Assembly: GCA_964247055.1 (NCBI GenBank)
Contig: OZ176056.1
Coordinates: 7,130,001-7,194,000, forward strand
Reading direction: 5' to 3'
Source of the DNA: Paragordius varius
Taxonomy: Eukaryota; Nematomorpha
Length of the DNA stretch: 64,000 nucleotides
Part shown: one piece after another, positions 9,813-21,435 of the stretch
How positions within the stretch are numbered: the first letter of the stretch is position 1
How the letters are laid out: each line of letters starts with the position of its first letter
Made by a program: the position numbers and the translations under genes
The notes under the pieces: generated by a model
The model's input: the letters and a program-made list of their open reading frames with translations, nothing else
Told to the model about the DNA's origin: nothing
Databases searched by the model: none

Positions 9813-12025
9813 AAATCAATTTTGTTAATTTAATGCTTAGTGTTTGAATACACTCCATTTAATTATCTTCAATGAAACCGTATTTTTTTCAGTATTTCGA
9901 CCATAAATTTTTTACCAAAGTGAGTTGTCCGTAATGGTTGGTACAAAACTACTGTAAATTTTACTCATTACAAAGGTTGAGGTTTTAATCAGTTAAAAAA
10001 ATAATGTGAGTATGCAGTCATCTTTCAATTATTTTACTTATATGGTGGACTAGAATAATACTTAAACCGCAACCCTAAAAATGTTTTTTTATAGCCCTTC
10101 ATTACATATTTTAATGTATACTTATAATTTTAAGTGTAAATATTCACCGCAAATTTATCAAACAGCTATCAAAATTTTATTGGGGGATGGTGCAAGGTCC
10201 TAAGTACAAGATAAATAATATTTTTAGCTGCTCTTTATTTTTTAATGAGTACTTCTGTTATAATTTGTGTATATAGGTCGTCGGCGATTAGTTAAAGAAT
10301 ATTATATAAACTAAATCATAATGGTTTTTAGATTAATATTGAACACCATAAGACTATACTATACTATATATTTAAATTTTATGGTATATAAATTTTTTAC
10401 TATATATGTTAATATTGGAACTAGTTTAAATATTTTACGACCTTAAAATTTTGTCTCACAAAGCAATAAGGCATTTTTTCAACATCGTCCATGCTTAGAA
10501 TGATATTGTACTAATAACAAATTATCTCCTGTTTTTTTAATAGATATTGAAGCTTTGAATGGGTTAAATAACATATTTTTTATATTTAATAATAATGTTT
10601 TTGAACATGCACCATGTAATATTATAAAGTATCGTATTTACCACTTTCTTCATAAAACCGTCTTGAGAAATTTTTTTGTCGAAAAACTATTTTGAATCGA
10701 ATATATGATAAACTTTTTGGATAATTTTGTAACCATTATCAATCAAATCTTCTGTAATCTTTCACATATTTCAGCTTCCCAGTCTAAGAATTTACTAATA
10801 CCATTTTTTACGTCTAAACTCAATGTAGACATTTCTTTTAACATACATTTCCTCTCTCACAATAGCTAAAATAGGCGAAACTTTACTAATAGCTAATCAA
10901 TCAATGACTAACGCTCAGAATTAATATACGGTTATTATAAATATCCAGAATTTTTTCTCATTTTTGGGACGAAAATTCTGAATGCAAATAGATTCTACGA
11001 TATGTGGAAAAAATTAATAAATATCTTTGATTGGTTTTGCTTACCAATTACAGTAGTTGTAAAAAAAATTGATAGCTTACCAAATTTAGGGTCAATGAAA
11101 TATAGTTTCAATATTTATTTTAGGAAAATTCACCAACTAGAAACCGAAAGTCTTTAGGGATACTATAAGACAGATTAATTGAAAAGCTCATAAGGAGTCA
11201 GATGGTAAAAGTGTTTGTTAAAAAATTATTCATGAAAAAATGGCTAAACTTTTACAATAGATAATATCTATTCATTTGTAAGCTATTGAAATGGTAATCA
11301 AATATAATATTATAAAAATTTATAGGTGAGTTCTAAAAAATTCAACTTAAGTATTAGTTAGTCTAACGGTTAGTTTTTGCTTTCTAACTACTAATGGTTT
11401 TATAAAAAGCTTAACCCGTTCGGTGAAAGGGGAATTCAAAAAAGTGCTTTTTGATCAAATGTTACCGAAATAGTATTTGTAAATTATAATGGCTGGTGTT
11501 TTAACTCAAAGTATGATAAAGAATATACTTAAATTTTTTTAATTTTATTTAATCAGCCGAGCACCGCACGGAATTATCAGTGTTTTAATAAAAAATGGTA
11601 AGAAAATAGCGTGCAATAATAAAGCGTTTATAGGCAAAATGTAACTGACAGAATATGGACGCTCTACGAATCGGAAAAACACTTTTAATTTTGAATCGAA
11701 ATTATTTCATTTTTGACGTTTTAATTTAAAAAATTGGTGGATAATTGACACTAGTTTAAATTTATATATTTTACGATTATCTAATGATTTGCGCGATTGC
11801 GGTTGTGATTCATAAAAATATTAATGAAATACAGATAATTATCGATTGCCTTAGCTTTATTTTTTAGTGCAACGTGCAATCTGTTTCAGATTATAAAAAA
11901 TAAAATCTGCATTTAAAAAGTAAAATTAAGAATTAAATTCATAGTTTACTTTAAATCACCCATATATTACATTAGGATATATTTTTATATCTCCCTATTC
12001 AATATATGCCTATTAAAAGCCCTAC
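9813..12025. other. No supported gene
   Basis: AT-rich DNA with no recognisable transposon or exon that I can defend. It may include the 3' flank of the - strand gene at 13.0-15.2 kb. Confidence 0.45.
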
Positions 12026-12063
12026 CTACAATGTAAATTTAAGTTTGAGTTTAGGATTCTCCC
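12026..12063 (-). CDS. Candidate terminal exon of the secreted glycoprotein gene
   Basis: A strong - strand acceptor (TTTTCCATTCATCTTAG) precedes 38 nt. In the phase left by exon 4 (one G carried over) these read GENPKLKLKFTL then TAG. Phase and acceptor are good, but the exon is tiny and about 960 bp from exon 4. Two MITEs lie in the presumed intron. Confidence 0.3.
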
Positions 12064-12503
12064 CTAAGATGAATGGAAAACAGTATATAATTATGTTTTG
12101 TTTAAACCATTAACCATTTTATAACAATTTTATTTATTTATTTGCTTATATTGTAATAATTATATTTATAAAAAACAGTTTTTGGTGTTTCATTCCATGT
12201 GCTACTGTCGATATGATTTTCGCAATCTCCTATTATTTTTAAATATACATTATAATAAATTTATAAAATAATGCAGTAATAATTAAAATTATAATAATAA
12301 ATGAAGCATTTTTGATTATCTTAGATATATTTCATTGATATACCACTTCGATTCAAATTGGGGTATTGTTATCTATGTAGCCAAAAAAGATGGCATATAC
12401 AAACAAATTAATATTTTAAAATATGGTTAACAAAATTAGATTTTTACTTTTATATTTTTATATAACGCTTAAATTATATGCTATTACTTTATATTATGAT
12501 ATA

Positions 12504-12696
12504 CAGTATAAGGATATATTATTTATTTTTTTGATCAATTATTGTCAGATAGCACATATAAAGAGCATTATTATTGGCCAATAACAGCAAAAAGCGAAAA
12601 AAGGTAACTATAGGCCAACAATATGTCCCTTTGCTTTATATGTTAATATCTAACAATACTCATAGAAAAACTAGCAATATATGCACACTCATGCTG
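12504..12696. mobile_element. Tc1/mariner-type MITE, second copy
   Basis: The ends CAGTATAAGGATATATTATT and, reversed, CAGCATGAGTGTGCATATAT lie within TA flanks. The length (193 bp) equals the copy at 763-956, and the central GGCC..GGCC palindrome is preserved. It is diverged and therefore older. Confidence 0.7.
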
Positions 12697-12701
12697 TAAA
12701 T

Positions 12702-12994
12702 CAGGCGTGGCCAAGTCGCAGCCCTCCGAGATCCTTATGTGTGGCCCGCGAAAAATTTGGAAAATTACCTGATACATGATATTTTTATAGTTTTCATAAA
12801 TATTTTCAAAAAATCTTAATAAAATTTTGCAAATTTCTTTATAACTATAAAAATTAGTAATGAAATGAGAATGGTAAATTAATCTATTCTTTTTTTTTCA
12901 AATTAAAAATGAATGCCCATTTTTTCAAATGTGACCCGCCGGATTTTTTGAGTTTAAAATGGAGCCCCCAAAGCCATTTGTGTTGGAAACCCCA
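12702..12994. mobile_element. hAT-like MITE
   Basis: It starts CAGGCGTGGCCAAGTCGCAG and ends GTTGGAAACCCCAG. GC-rich subterminal blocks (GTGGCCCGCGAAAAATTTGG, GTGACCCGCC) stand out against AT-rich DNA. It lies directly beside the MITE at 12504 and just 3' of exon 4 of the - strand gene. Confidence 0.5.
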
Positions 12995-13022
12995 GTTGTA
13001 TTATTATAGAATAAATATTTAC

Positions 13023-15168
13023 CCTTAATGACATATTTAATTTCATCCAAAAAATCAGAAACTAGCCCCAAAGTGAGGTTACCGGTCTTTGAGAGCGGAT
13101 CCTTTACATTATATTGCAAAGTGGTTGGAAAAACTCGTTTTCCAACAAGCTTTGAGACCGAACCATTAACATATAGATCAATTAGTTCAAATTTTCGGAG
13201 TGTGGATTCACGTAAGGTGAAATTTACAATTTTCTGTTGACACGCATCCCATTCAATAGTTTTGGCTAAATTCGAAAAAAAAAATAATTTTATTAACTGT
13301 TTCAGCCCTTATTGATATCAATAACTTTTTCTTAATTGTCCTTAAAAAAGGATATACAAAAGAAGTTTACCAAAAAAGATAGAGCCAATATCGGAATATA
13401 TTTTGCGTTTAGTCAATAAAGGCATAAAAATATTACTATGTTTAGATAATTCCTTATATAATCAGTTTTATATCCTTTGGACATTTCAAAACTATATTGA
13501 AAAAAAAATTACGTACGTTTATATGAATATGTCAAATCGTGCCGCTCCTGGTTGTAAAAATATGAAATTTTTCCCAACGGTTGATTTTTGATTAGCCCAC
13601 AATCTGTTATCCGAACCATGGTGTTGTTTAAATATTGATCAGTTTCAAAACTTTGTGAAACATTGCCATTTATTAACAAGCTAATGTTGTTCCTATTCCC
13701 TGATGAAACATTCGCCAAGAAAAAAGATATGTAATCGCACCAAGACCATTGGTAGTGAATTGCTTTTATTTTGGCTATTTATTATGATATTAAAATGCAA
13801 TTTAATAATTTTGAACTTTTGTTGAAACAAAACCAACCTGGCAAAATCATTTTTTACTATAAAATTTTTGTATATTTAATTAAAAGGGAGTGTTAATTTT
13901 TTAGAATGAGTAAAATGGTTTTATTCAGCAAAAAAGTAGCTGCTTAGATTTGAAAATATATGGTATATTATTTACCAAATGTTTAGGACTACGGGGTGCC
14001 CAACATTCGGCCTCCCAAGTTAAGTACAGCCTTCGAAAAATAATCTTGAAATCTTTATTAACTTAAAACAAATTTAAATTATTTAATGGCAACAAATGTT
14101 ATATTTGTTCGCAGTCTTATGATTGAAATTTAATGATGCGTTTTATTGCTGTCCGCCGTTTTTAAACGAAAAATGCGGCCCGCGAAGTAATTTCTGTTGA
14201 CACGTATAGAAAGTAGATCCACCAAAATATTCGCAAAAAACTGTTTTTTCACTGTTATATTATACTAAAAAACTGGTTTGCACACAGTTTGAATTTTTAT
14301 TAGGTGCAAAATACTTGATCAATATTTAAATAAAATATAATTTGAAAAAGATAAAATATTTGTCGTTTAAATTACCGTTATTAATTCTAGGGTTGTCACT
14401 TCGATCAAAAGTATAGGTAATTGAAACGGTAACATTTTCATAGATATCACCTGTATAATTTAGACTAAATGGAAAATCTTCTTGGTTTTCAGTGGTAATT
14501 CCCAAGATTGGAGGGGGCGCAAATGAAATATTCCGATTGCGATAATTATAAATTAGAGGGGGTTGACGATAATATCCCTCGTCGTCACCTTAAAGTGCAG
14601 TAAAAATTAAAATTTATTTTTTAACTAAAAACGTATAAAAGTTAAAACGCTGTTTCTTTATAAAACATATATTTTTTATTATAATCTTTAATTTATTACA
14701 ACAGATACAAAATACATTAGGTTTTTCTATTAGGTTGCTAATTCAGAAAAAATAGCTCTGATAATTCACAAATAAATCTAAAAATAATTTTAAAACATTT
14801 GGGCTGACAATACTTTTTAATACGTAACTTTATAATAATCAAAACATTTCTTTTCAAACTCGTTTTGGACGCATTGACAAAATTAAAACTTCAACTTTGA
14901 ATAAATTTACTTTGTTAGTTTAAAATTAAATATCAGCTAAAAGTAGGTGTTTGTAGCCATAAGCAAAAAATTGTTCTAATTGGTAAAAATAATTGTTTTT
15001 AACTTTAAATATGCTGGCATTAATCATATAACTACCATTATAATTTTATTTATATTAAAATGCATAAACTATTATACTTGTAGGTTCTTCGTAGGAACAT
15101 GAAATCTTAAAGCTCGTTAACATAAAGCAAAATGTGATGGAATAGATTAATGTAATTATTGTAGCCAT
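13023..15168 (-). CDS. Secreted, multiply N-glycosylated protein (four linked exons)
   Basis: Exons on the - strand are 15168-15078, 14588-14376, 13762-13517 and 13265-13023. Every junction has AG/GT sites and every intron is phase 1, so the joined frame stays open without adjustment. Exon 1 starts with ATG and encodes a signal peptide (MATIITLIYSITFCFMLTSF...SCS). Exons 2-4 encode about 71, 82 and 81 residues. They contain at least ten N-x-S/T sequons (NIS, NYT, NVT, NVS, NNT, NFT, NGS, NLT). Exons 3 and 4 look like two copies of one module: WC/WDAC near the start, then a short stretch with a VNG or INGNV turn, then alternating hydrophobic strands. Symmetric 1-1 exons are typical of shuffled extracellular modules. 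I cannot name the fold; an Ig-like or other beta sandwich is a guess. The 3' end may be the exon at 12026-12063. Confidence 0.8.
13992..14208. mobile_element. hAT-like MITE in an intron
   Basis: The left end is CGGGGTGCCCAACATTCGGC and the right block is GCGGCCCGCGAAGTAATTTC followed by GTTGACACG. GC-rich ends and an AT core match other hAT MITEs here. It lies in the intron between exons 2 and 3 of the secreted glycoprotein gene. Confidence 0.5.
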
Positions 15169-15235
15169 ATTAGGAATGTTGTAGAATTCAAAATTTTATT
15201 CAATACAAAAAAGGGTAAATGATTTTTATGTAGTT

Positions 15236-15630
15236 AACTATCGTTTATATAAAGAGTCTAGGTGTTTGTATTGTTATGTTAAAACATCTATTACGATAGA
15301 AATAAAACGTAATACTAGGTAGTTTTCTGAGAAATCGAATAGTAATAAACGTTCATATTATTACAATTATTGAACAATAATAATAATATAATAATAATAT
15401 GTTTGAGCCAGGTAACAAATGTTAAAAAATGTTTGCAATTAACTATCGTTTAAATAAAGAGATTCGAGTTGTTTGTATTGTTATGTTAAAACATCTAATA
15501 CGATATCAATAAAACTAATACTAGCTACTTTTCTGAGAAATCGAATATCCTAATAAACATATCTAATTATTACAATTTGAACAATAGTAATATTAATAAA
15601 ATAATAATATGTTTGAGCCAGGTAAGAAAT
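15236..15630. repeat. Tandem duplication upstream of the secreted glycoprotein gene (2 x about 205 bp)
   Basis: Two direct copies start AACTATCGTTTA (15236 and 15441) and end GTTTGAGCCAGGTAA (15401 and 15611). They are colinear throughout, differing by substitutions and small indels. The copy nearer the gene keeps a TATATAAA box, while the distal copy has TAAATAAA. The array sits about 70 bp 5' of the start codon, so the duplicated sequence probably includes the promoter. Confidence 0.8.
15244..15253 (-). promoter_or_regulatory. Candidate TATA box
   Basis: TTTATATAAA lies about 76 bp upstream of the ATG at 15168. This would give a start site and a short 5' UTR at the usual spacing. The match is easy to find in AT-rich DNA, so only the position relative to a good gene supports it. 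Confidence 0.35.
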
Positions 15631-15640
15631 GGTAGATCTA

Positions 15641-16640
15641 AACAAATCAAAAACATACACCTTAAACAAATAAATACCCCCCTTTAACTATAAACGCTGT
15701 TTTGATTTTCTACTAGTTATATTATTCAGACTTTTTTGCCAGAAATGTTTTTACGTAAACATTAGTTATTTTTTTGAATACGATATTAGACTTCCTTTTG
15801 TAGATTTATGCGTCAACAACAATTAGTCATCAAATATCGATAAATTCGATAATAATTTGATGTATATATTATTATATAAACATGCACACACGAGAACTGG
15901 GGGTATGCCTAGTAGTTAATAATTTAAAAATTTATCAAAAACCAACTTATATAATGGTAAAACTTGTGATTAAAAATTTTGAAATTTCAATAAAATTAAC
16001 TATAACGGGTAATTTATACATTCAAAAGTATTTTTTTAAATATAACTTCTCGCACATGTCATGTTGAATAACTTTTTCCTTCAGTAAATCTCTAAAAAGT
16101 ACTGACTTTCTCTTATATTTAAATACAATGTTTAGAAATGATTGATCATTAGAAGGTTTTATGCATACCAAAAGATGTTTATATAATATAGATGCTAAAA
16201 AATTGGTTAGATATTAATCCATTATATTTAATTTTATTAATATTTTTTGCATGAATTTACATTTCTCATATATTTTTAATTTAAAAGTCCCACAAATGCT
16301 TAATGGAATAATAATATTTTTTTTCAAAATGCTCTGAGAACATTGAAATACCCATTTATGAAATTATCATTTATGGCTCTTTACACGTTTATTCAAATCA
16401 GGGTTTGTTAATTATTTAAATATTGTAGGCCTGTGAAATTTATCCTAATTATATATAAGAATCTCACATTTTTGATTATGTTTAATTTTTGCCATCTTTA
16501 CCATATGTTTTCTAATAATAACTTGAAAGTGCCGGGAATATTCGATAACATTTTAACATATTTTAGTGTGTTAAATTAATAATAATTATGTTAAAACGTA
16601 GTATTTAATAATAGCAAAGGGAAAATAATAAATATAAGCC
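15641..16640. other. No recognisable feature
   Basis: AT-rich spacer. The longest frame (15882-16067, +) shows no splice or family support. Confidence 0.45.
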
Positions 16641-16706
16641 ACTACTGCTCTTTGTTGTATTTACTATTTGGCAATAATAAATAACTTTGCAATGTATACT
16701 TACTCA

Positions 16707-16707
<1 letters not shown>
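16641..16707. mobile_element. Half of a Tc1/mariner-type MITE
   Basis: The reverse strand reads TAGTATGAGTAAGTATACAT then GCCAAATAGTAAATACAACA, matching one arm of the element at 763-956. The other arm is absent. It abuts an (AT)n run. Confidence 0.55.

Positions 16708-16710
<3 letters not shown>

Positions 16711-16738
<28 letters not shown>
16711..16738. repeat. (AT)n microsatellite
   Basis: A pure AT run joins the half MITE to the heptad-minisatellite complex. Confidence 0.9.
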
Positions 16739-16741
<3 letters not shown>

Positions 16742-16745
<4 letters not shown>

Positions 16746-18028
16746 CACCATTAGCACTTCAAGAGTGTCCTTGAACACTTCAAGTTGGTCCTTGAAGAGT
16801 TTAAGTTGGTCCTTAAACAGTTGAAGTTGGTCCTTGAACAGTTCAAGTTGGTCTTTTGCTTTTTTATTTGTTTTTAACTTTTATCAATCGTAAATAATTT
16901 ATCTATTTTAATGTTCATCAATTTTCTATTACTTAACATAAATTTTAAATCCGTAGCAACTTATCTTTAAGAAACCTATCTTTAATAATTTTTCAAATTA
17001 TTTTTGGATATTTATAAGATTTTAACACGAAAAAAATATATAAGTTTTCTGGGATATTAATTAAAATTTTTCACTGACATTTTAAAGTTAATAATTTTGT
17101 TCAATTGAAAAAAAAATAGTACGAAAAAGTGGTTTTTTAATAAATTTTCCATTTTTAAATGAATAAATATATAATATACCATTTTCTGGTCCTTGAACAT
17201 TTCAAGTTGGACTTTGAACAGTTGAAGTTGGTCCTTGAACAATTTGAGTTGATCCTTGAACACTTTAAGTTGCTCCTTGAACCATTCAAGTTGGTCCTTG
17301 AACGCTTTAAATTCCTTAAAATTTAAAAATTTTGATTTAACCATAATTTTTGCTATTTTTAATTATATTATTTATTAACCTAATTTTCTTTATTTATTCT
17401 AAAAATAAAAATTTATATTTAAAAACCACTTTTTTGTTGTAAACTATTTTTTTTCAATTAAACAAAATTATTGACTTTTAAATGTTTTTAATGATAAATT
17501 TTAGTTAATAACCCAGAAAACTAATATATTTTTTTCGTGTTAAAATCTTATAAATATCCAAAATTATATTAAAAAATTATTAAAGTTATAGGGTTTCTTA
17601 AAGAGTTCAAGTTGCTATGTATTTAAAATTAATGTTAAATAATAGAAAATAGGTTAAAAACATATAGATAAATTATTTACGATTTGATTGATAAAAATTA
17701 AAAACAAAACTAAAAAGTTAAAGGACCAACTTAAAATGTTTAAGGACCAACTTGAGCTGTTCAAGGACCTTGAATTGTTTAGAGACCGAGTTGAATGTTC
17801 AACCAACTTGAAGTGTTCAAGGACACTCTTGAAGTGCAAATGGTATAAATAAAGAAAATAGGTTAATAAATAAAATAAAATAAAATAAATGCAAAAATTA
17901 TGGTTAAATCAAAATTTATAAATTTTTAGGAACTTGAAGTGTTCAAGGACCAACTTGAACTGTTTAAGGAACAATTTGAAATGTTAAAGTACCAATTGAA
18001 GTGTTTAAGGACATTCTTGAAAAACAAA

Positions 18029-18030
<2 letters not shown>
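16742..18030. mobile_element. Heptad-minisatellite element complex (inverted 21-bp arrays)
   Basis: Four arrays of a 21-bp unit (TTCAAGTTGGTCCTTGAACAG type) are present. Those at 16755-16860 and 17185-17320 run in one sense, and those at 17715-17835 and 17930-18025 in the other. The ends read TATACACCATTAGCACTTC and GTGCAAATGGTATAA, as in the element at 9307. The arrays could fold into long hairpins. Read towards the nearest terminus, each array encodes heptads such as LKLFKDQ. On the - strand at 17344-17180 six heptads follow an ATG. This may be two tandem or nested copies. Whether any peptide is made is unknown. Confidence 0.7.

Positions 18031-18064
<34 letters not shown>
18031..18064. repeat. 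(AT)n microsatellite
   Basis: An AT run between the minisatellite element and the hAT-like element starting at 18067. Confidence 0.9.
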
Positions 18065-18066
<2 letters not shown>

Positions 18067-21000
18067 CAGGGCTGTGAGCCGGAAGGTTCCTGGGATAACA
18101 AGAACCGGTTCCATTGGAATGGAACCAACGCGGTTCCGGTTCCATTTCCCAAGAACCACTCCGGTTCTATCTATAAATTCTTAAAAACCAACCCGGTTCC
18201 GGTTCCCTTTTAATAAGTGGATCCCATATGATTTTTATAATACAGTAAAAATTGAAATTATACTGACAAAAAATATAAACAAATATTTTTTCCAAAAGAT
18301 CTTGGTTTTTTAAATATAACTCATTGTTTTAATCCAAAAGGTATAAAACAGAAATGTAAATTTGCAATGCACTCAATTACACTTTCACAATATTAATTAA
18401 TAGTTTTTATAGGATAAATTAAGGCCTAAAAAAGTATGTCGTGTAAAAAAAATTGTTGTCCCTAATATCAATTTTACTGTAAAAAATTTATTCTATTATT
18501 TGAAATTTGATTGTACCACTACACATACTTTAAACCAATGATACTCAAACCGCGGCCCGCGGGCCGCATGCGGCCCTAAGAGCTCTTTAAAACTGCCCTA
18601 TGACCATATTGATACTTAAATTATTTTTTTTATTGATAATTTTAAAAACATAAAAACAAATTTTCCCTTATTTTAATATTAATTTATTTTCCTTATTTTA
18701 ATTTTGGTATTATCCAATTTGAAATGTAGAAAAATTTCCCTACATTAAAATTGTTTTAAAATTTTGGCACAAGTTGTTTCTGTTACTGTATTATATTTTC
18801 TTTTCTATTTTGGAATTTTTATTGCTTTACATTTTTGTATTTAGGCAAGCCTTTCCACTTGCATATACACATTCTTTTCATTGCTAGCATGAGTTTTTAT
18901 ACTCATTCCCATAAAAATTTTTTTAATCAACATCATTAAATTTCGACCTGTTTTTTTATAGCATAATTCAAATTATGCTCCTATTTTTTGAAAAAAATTA
19001 CATAATATTTTGACAAATTTTAAGGGTGACATCTAATGCAAAAAAACGTAAATTATCCGATAATCGCCTCTTTAAAAAATCGGAAGAAAATTTATTTGCC
19101 GTTTATGTTGTTACCTGCCTTATATGTAAACAACATAATTATAAAAAATACACTTTTGAAAGACATTTTACAATCCATCATTTTCATAAATTACCGGAAA
19201 ATCATGAGGAAAGAAACTAAAAAAAGGAAATTAAGAAAATATACCAAAAAGAATCTATTTTGTCTAGCCTCGTATGAAAATTTGCTATATTTTAGAAAAA
19301 AATATGAAACCGTTCACTGATCCCAACTAATTAAAGAAGGTCTAATAAATGGTTGCCTTTTTTTTACTTGATAAATTCCATAATAAAGATTAAATCGTGA
19401 GGCAAATTAAAAACTTCAACTCTCTGATTCAACATCGACGCATTGAGGATATGTCAAAATATATTTTTAACAATACATTATTGGCTCTAAAAACCTGCAA
19501 ATATTTTAGTATTGCTATTGATTCTAGCACTGATATTAGCACCTCAAGTGCGCTCTTCGTGAGATTTCGCAACGACAACATAATCAACGAGGATTATTAA
19601 AAATTTATAACATGAATAATATCACGAAAGGACTATTTCCTTTATATAATTAGCAATTTTTTCGATAACAATAGTATATCTATGAAAATGATTCCAATCT
19701 GCACAGATAGCTGTCCCTCTATGATTGTAATAAAAGGAATTTTTCTTTTGAAAAACAAATATAATCTGAAAAATATTTTATTTTTTCACTGCTTTATTCA
19801 TCAGCAAAACTTATTTTCGTCTGTAAAAGATGAATCACTCAATTCGGTAATTAAAACAATTGTGGATATAGTTAACCACAACCGTGGCAAATAATTCAGC
19901 CGTCGTAAATTCAAAAACCTTCTGACTACATGGAGTTTAATGATAATTTTGTACTCCGCTGTGAGATGGCTACACCTTAATAAAGTATTAAATAGATTTT
20001 TTGTTTTAAGACATGAATCCTATTATTTATAAAAGATAACTCAGTTTGACGAGGAAATTAATAGTGACAACTGGTAGGTTTTATTAGCCTACCTTTGCGA
20101 CATTACTTATAAACTTAAAAATGTTTAATACAAGTAGGGTGCAAAATAATAACCCAGTTCGCTAATCATTATTTGCTTTTGAAGAAGAATTAATAATATA
20201 TAAACAGGATTTCATAAAAAAACACTCCTATAATTTCCAACACATAAAACGATTCATGAAGAAAATATTGAATTTACCACATAGATTTATTTAATAATAG
20301 ACAATCATTAAATATTTTTATTTAACGAGATGAAATTCAGATTTCAAGAATTATGAAATATTAAAATTTGCTTAAACTCCCTGAAAATCAATATATCCAT
20401 AAGCAACTTAGCATTTTGGTTTAGATCAGGCGGATATAATTGAAGAATTTGTAGATTTTAAAAATGATTTCAATTTGGAGGCTATATTCAAGAATCGTAG
20501 AGAAGAAAGTTATGTAGAGTTTTGGCAATACCAAATAAATATGAAAATATTATCAAATGCTCAAGTTATCCTAACTCTTTTTCCCTCAACTTACACGTAA
20601 CGGCGTATTCGAAAATGAAATATTTCAAGAATACATACAGAAATCGCTTAACCGATGATTATATGGACAAAGTATTAAGATTGGCCTGTCATGGGGCAAA
20701 ACCAAATTTGTCAAAAATTATTGGTTAATATCAAAATAAATGTTGTTATAATTTTTAACTAAATGGTGCAAAACGAGTTTTTAGCTGGATTTACATGCGA
20801 TCCGCACAAAATTCATTGTGCTGATTTAAAGTATGAATATGTGCATATGTGTCGATTAGCTATGAAATATTTGCCATTATAAGGTTCATGGCCCTCGAAA
20901 AAAAAATATGAGTACCACTGCTTTAAACTTTAAACCTAAAATTAAGGGCCTTATAATATATTAGCAATACTCTCTAAATTTTGGGTGATCCAACTCCTCT

Positions 21001-21435
21001 ATAAAAAGTAATAGTCATAAGTCGAGGTTATTTATTGAGAAGCAGTTTAGCCAGCGATTTTTATGGTGCAATAATTTATTAAAGTTAAATAAAGATTATA
21101 GATGCCATACTTAATTTCTCAATTTATACCTTTATATTTATATTTCCCATTATATTTTTAGAATTTGGTTAATTTATTATGCTACATTATATTTCTTTCA
21201 CTATACATTTGGCAATTATAATTAATTGTTTGACTTATAATTGTTAATATCTTGGTTTTATTATTATAATAATAATTTTGTGAATCATTTAAAAAGTTAG
21301 GAACCGAAAATGGAACCGGTTCACAATTGTAAAGAACCGGTTTCGGAACTGATAAATTTTTAAGGAACTACCGGGTTCCGGCTTCAAAAATTCAACCCCC
21401 GGTTCTGGTTCCAAAATATTTCCCGTCATAATCTA
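18067..21435. mobile_element. Older hAT-like element with GGTTCC-rich ends, split by a younger hAT
   Basis: The left end is CAGGGCTGTGAGCCGGAAGG. The right end read in reverse, TAGATTATGACGGGAA, is a degenerate partner. Both subterminal regions are packed with GGAACCGGTTCC-type motifs (18090-18215 and 21298-21420). Flanking bases ATATATAA and GTATATAA approximate an 8-bp duplication. A complete hAT (18536-20920) sits inside. No transposase of its own was identified. A remnant with the same motif is at 47757-47835. Confidence 0.55.
18536..20920 (+). mobile_element. hAT transposon, ZBED-like family, copy A (2.39 kb, decayed)
   Basis: A perfect 8-bp target duplication CTTTAAAC lies at 18528-18535 and 20921-20928. 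The ends are CAATGATACTCAAACC and, reversed, CAGTGGTACTC. A palindromic CCGCGGCCCGCGGGCCGC block lies near the left end. Transposase pieces in order: a BED-type zinc finger (19026-19220, CLIC...RHFTIHH), a CKYFSIAIDSSTDI block (19397-19600), CTDSCPSM and HCFIHQQNL (19682-19894), and the C-terminal dimerisation region SKMKYFKNTYRNRLTDDY (20522-20728). The frame is interrupted several times, so this copy cannot make transposase. Confidence 0.9.

Noticed and set aside
17926-18159. Open frames with Tyr-Ile repeats (also near 41583, 51853 upstream part and 30072)
   Set aside because: They are translations of (AT)n microsatellites, not genes.
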